Of a stretch of 64,000 nt of DNA, positions 61,967-64,000 are shown one piece after another. The translations under genes were made by a program, and so were the position numbers. Source of the DNA: Agreia sp. Leaf210. GTDB taxonomy: Bacteria; Actinomycetota; Actinomycetes; Actinomycetales; Microbacteriaceae. The notes below the pieces were generated by a model. It was not told the DNA's origin, ran no database searches, and saw only the letters and a list, made by a program, of their open reading frames with translations. Within the stretch, counting starts at the first letter, position 1; each line of letters opens with the position of its first letter. The stretch covers positions 310,001 through 374,000 of the forward strand of contig NZ_LMKK01000003.1 in NCBI RefSeq assembly GCF_001421485.1, written 5' to 3'.

Positions 61967-63168
61967 TGAAGACGATGAGCACCTTCGCCGAGGCGGGCGC
62001 CGACCTCGAGTTCGTCGATATCAGCAAGAGGTTCCCCGGCTTCACGGCCATCGAGGATCTCAATCTCACCATTCCGGCCGGCTCGTTCTTCGCGCTTCTC
62101 GGGCCGTCAGGCTGCGGCAAGACGACCACGCTCCGACTTGTCGCGGGGCTCGAGGAGCCGTCGGCGGGACGCATTCTCATCGGAGGAAAGGACGTCACGA
62201 ACACGAAGTCCTTTCAACGTCCGGTGAACACGGTCTTCCAGTCGTACGCTCTCTTTCCGCATATGACGATCCTCGAGAACGTCGCCTTCGGTCTTCGTCG
62301 ACGCAAGATCGACGATCCGCTCGGCAAGGCTCACGAGGCCTTGAAACTCGTCGAACTGGACCACCTCGCGACGCGGCGCCCCGCTCAGTTGTCGGGCGGT
62401 CAGCAGCAGCGCGTCGCGCTTGCACGAGCGATCGTGAATCGACCCGCTCTTCTCCTGCTCGACGAACCGCTGGGGGCGCTCGATCTCAAGCTGCGTCGCC
62501 AGATGCAACTCGAGCTGAAGAGCATCCAGACCGAGATCGGCCTGACCTTTCTTCATGTCACGCACGACCAGGAGGAGGCCATGACCATGGCCGACATCGT
62601 AGCGGTCATGAACAAGGGCCAGATCGAGCAGATGGGGGCGCCCGAGCAGCTCTACGAATTGCCGCGAACAGCGTTCGTCGCCAACTTCCTCGGTCAATCG
62701 AATCTCTTCACGGGCCGGGTCACCGAGTCGACCGCCGACTTCATCACCGTCGACATCGCGGGCAGAGGCATCGTGGTGCCTCGCACCCGGGCTCAGCGCC
62801 ACGCGGGCGAGGTGACGATCGGCGTGAGGCCCGAGAAGCTGCTGCTGCACACGGAAGCGCCCGAGACCAAGGCCGGACTCAACATCCTCGGACCGGGCCG
62901 CGTCACCGACGTCTCGTTCTCCGGGGTCAGCACCTCGTACATCGTCCAGATCCCGGGTCTGGGCGCCGTGACCGTCTTCGCTCAGAACATGGTCTTCGGA
63001 CCGGTTGTGAACGAGGGTGCCGAGGTCTGGGTCAGCTGGACGGTGGATCACGGCTTCGGTCTTGAAGACGAGCCGAGCCCGGGCTCCCGCTTCCCCGCCG
63101 ACGCGTCGACGAGCGCCATCGCGATCCAGCGCAGGGCCGCGCTCGAGACCGAACTGGAAGGGGCGTAA
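61966..63168 (+). CDS. Polyamine-type ABC transporter ATP-binding protein (PotA-like)
   Basis: A 400-residue ABC ATPase with a C-terminal TOBE domain, typical of PotA/PotG. It has Walker A GPSGCGKTTT, the Q-loop FQSYALFPHMT, signature LSGGQQQR, Walker B LLLLDEPLGALD and His-loop HVTHDQEEA. About 30 disordered residues at the end (PADASTSAIAIQRRA) follow the TOBE domain. It powers uptake through the permease that starts 4 nt downstream. Confidence 0.92.
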   Translation: MKTMSTFAEAGADLEFVDISKRFPGFTAIEDLNLTIPAGSFFALLGPSGCGKTTTLRLVAGLEEPSAGRILIGGKDVTNTKSFQRPVNTVFQSYALFPHMTILENVAFGLRRRKIDDPLGKAHEALKLVELDHLATRRPAQLSGGQQQRVALARAIVNRPALLLLDEPLGALDLKLRRQMQLELKSIQTEIGLTFLHVTHDQEEAMTMADIVAVMNKGQIEQMGAPEQLYELPRTAFVANFLGQSNLFTGRVTESTADFITVDIAGRGIVVPRTRAQRHAGEVTIGVRPEKLLLHTEAPETKAGLNILGPGRVTDVSFSGVSTSYIVQIPGLGAVTVFAQNMVFGPVVNEGAEVWVSWTVDHGFGLEDEPSPGSRFPADASTSAIAIQRRAALETELEGA

Positions 63169-63171
63169 CCC

Positions 63172-64000
63172 GTGGCCTTCGCGGCATTCGCTTCGAGCGA
63201 CGCGGCCGTGACGAAGCCGCCGAGACGAAAGTCCACGATCGCGCTGGTTCTGCTTCTTCCCGGCATCCTCTACATGGTGCTGTTCTTTCTCACCCCGCTC
63301 ATATCGCTCGTCATCACCTCGTTCCAGGCCGAGCTTCCCGGGGGAGACATCGGCGAATACATTCCGGGAGTGCAGTGGCAGAACTACGTAGCGAGTGCGA
63401 GCGAGTATCTGCCGCACATCCTGCGCGCGTTCGGCTACGCACTCGTCGCCACCGTCTTCGCCCTGATCATCAGCTACCCGATCGCGTACTTCATCGGTGT
63501 CAAAGCACGACGCTGGCCCCTTCTGCAGAGCACGATGCTCACCCTCGTCATCGCTCCGTTCTTCATCAGTTTCCTCCTCCGCACGCTCGCGTGGAAGCAG
63601 ATCCTCTCCGACGAGTCGCCCGTGGTCCTGGCGCTCAAAGCGGTGGCGATCCTGCCCGTAGACGGACATCTCACGGGTACACCGTTCGCCGTGATCTTCG
63701 GGCTCACCTACAACTTCATCCCGTTCATGACCCTTCCGCTCTATACGACTCTCGAGCGCCTCGACACTCGCTTCCTCGAGGCGGGAAGCGACCTCTACGC
63801 GAATCCGGCCACGACGTTCCTGAAGGTCACGGTTCCGCTCTCGATGCCGGGCATCATCTCGGGCACACTGCTGACGTTCATCCCGGCGGCCGGTGACTAC
63901 ATCAACGCGAGCCGCGACTTTCTGGGATCGAGTAAGACGGCCATGCTCGGAAATGCGATCGAGGCCAACTTCCTCACGCTGCAGAACTATCCTGTCGCGG
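63172..64000 (+). CDS. ABC transporter permease, PotB-like (truncated by window edge)
   Basis: 276 codons are visible from GTG 63172; the stop lies beyond the window. There is a basic N terminus, then helix IALVLLLPGILYMVLFFLTPL and further helices. The cytoplasmic EAA loop reads EAGSDLYANPATTFLKVTVP, which docks on the ATPase. The order of binding protein, ATPase, permease suggests a second permease (PotC-like) just outside. Substrate is likely putrescine or spermidine, from the binding protein and from the aminotransferase/dehydrogenase genes at 51.7-55.1 kb. Confidence 0.88.
   Translation, partial: MAFAAFASSDAAVTKPPRRKSTIALVLLLPGILYMVLFFLTPLISLVITSFQAELPGGDIGEYIPGVQWQNYVASASEYLPHILRAFGYALVATVFALIISYPIAYFIGVKARRWPLLQSTMLTLVIAPFFISFLLRTLAWKQILSDESPVVLALKAVAILPVDGHLTGTPFAVIFGLTYNFIPFMTLPLYTTLERLDTRFLEAGSDLYANPATTFLKVTVPLSMPGIISGTLLTFIPAAGDYINASRDFLGSSKTAMLGNAIEANFLTLQNYPVA

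Overview
The window is 64 kb of high-GC chromosome with short intergenic spaces. Gene content and order (F1Fo ATP synthase next to rho/prfA/prmC/tsaC/WecA-like, lysA-hom-thrC-thrB after argS, Eis-type acetyltransferase, DUF664, PspA with a TPM protein, DUF4192, DUF5684) indicate an actinobacterium, most likely of the family Microbacteriaceae. No genus can be fixed from the sequence alone. It reads as core chromosome: I see no insertion sequences, phage genes, rRNA or CRISPR. One tRNA (Arg, anticodon CCG) is present, and no stretch over 300 bases lacks a gene.

Layout. 1-7.7 kb: truncated acyltransferase, SDR and MFS exporter, phosphoribosyltransferase with an S51-like hydrolase, uracil-DNA glycosylase, GNAT, DinB-like protein, amidase and an iron-regulated SIP-domain protein. 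7.8-12.5 kb (minus): Eis-like acetyltransferase and a GH65 phosphorylase with beta-phosphoglucomutase behind a LacI-type operator. 12.5-20 kb (minus): SDR, HExxH protein, flavoprotein disulfide reductase, enoyl-CoA hydratase, ureohydrolase, PspA and TPM protein in close series. 19.9-24.7 kb: class-I amidotransferase, OhrR-like MarR regulator, pyruvate oxidase, Pr6Pr membrane protein, tRNA-Arg, transglutaminase. 24.8-33 kb: argS, two envelope/propeller genes, and lysine/threonine synthesis genes. 33.2-48.5 kb: rho, prfA, prmC, two inserted membrane genes, tsaC, WecA/TagO-like transferase, AtpI-like protein and the atpBEFHAGDC operon. 48.5-51.7 kb: YaaA, DUF5684, Tag glycosylase, DUF4192. 51.7-64 kb: polyamine-type catabolism (aminotransferase, Lrp regulator, aldehyde dehydrogenase), a compact FHA/PP2C/FHA/FtsK-EccC-like operon, and a polyamine-type ABC importer running off the right edge.

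Two regulatory themes stand out. First, many first-in-operon genes have a -10-like hexamer (TAGGCT, TATACT, TACTCT and similar) whose last base is 6-7 nt before the start codon. This predicts leaderless mRNAs and helps choose several starts. Second, a GATTTCGT / ACGAAATC half-site occurs as a long perfect inverted repeat between the Lrp and aldehyde dehydrogenase genes, and as a 14-bp palindrome just ahead of the ABC importer. This suggests one regulator controls uptake and catabolism across the 5.5-kb FHA/PP2C/ATPase operon that lies between them. That operon resembles type VII secretion motor parts without visible WXG100 substrates or kinase, and is the best candidate for an under-described system here.
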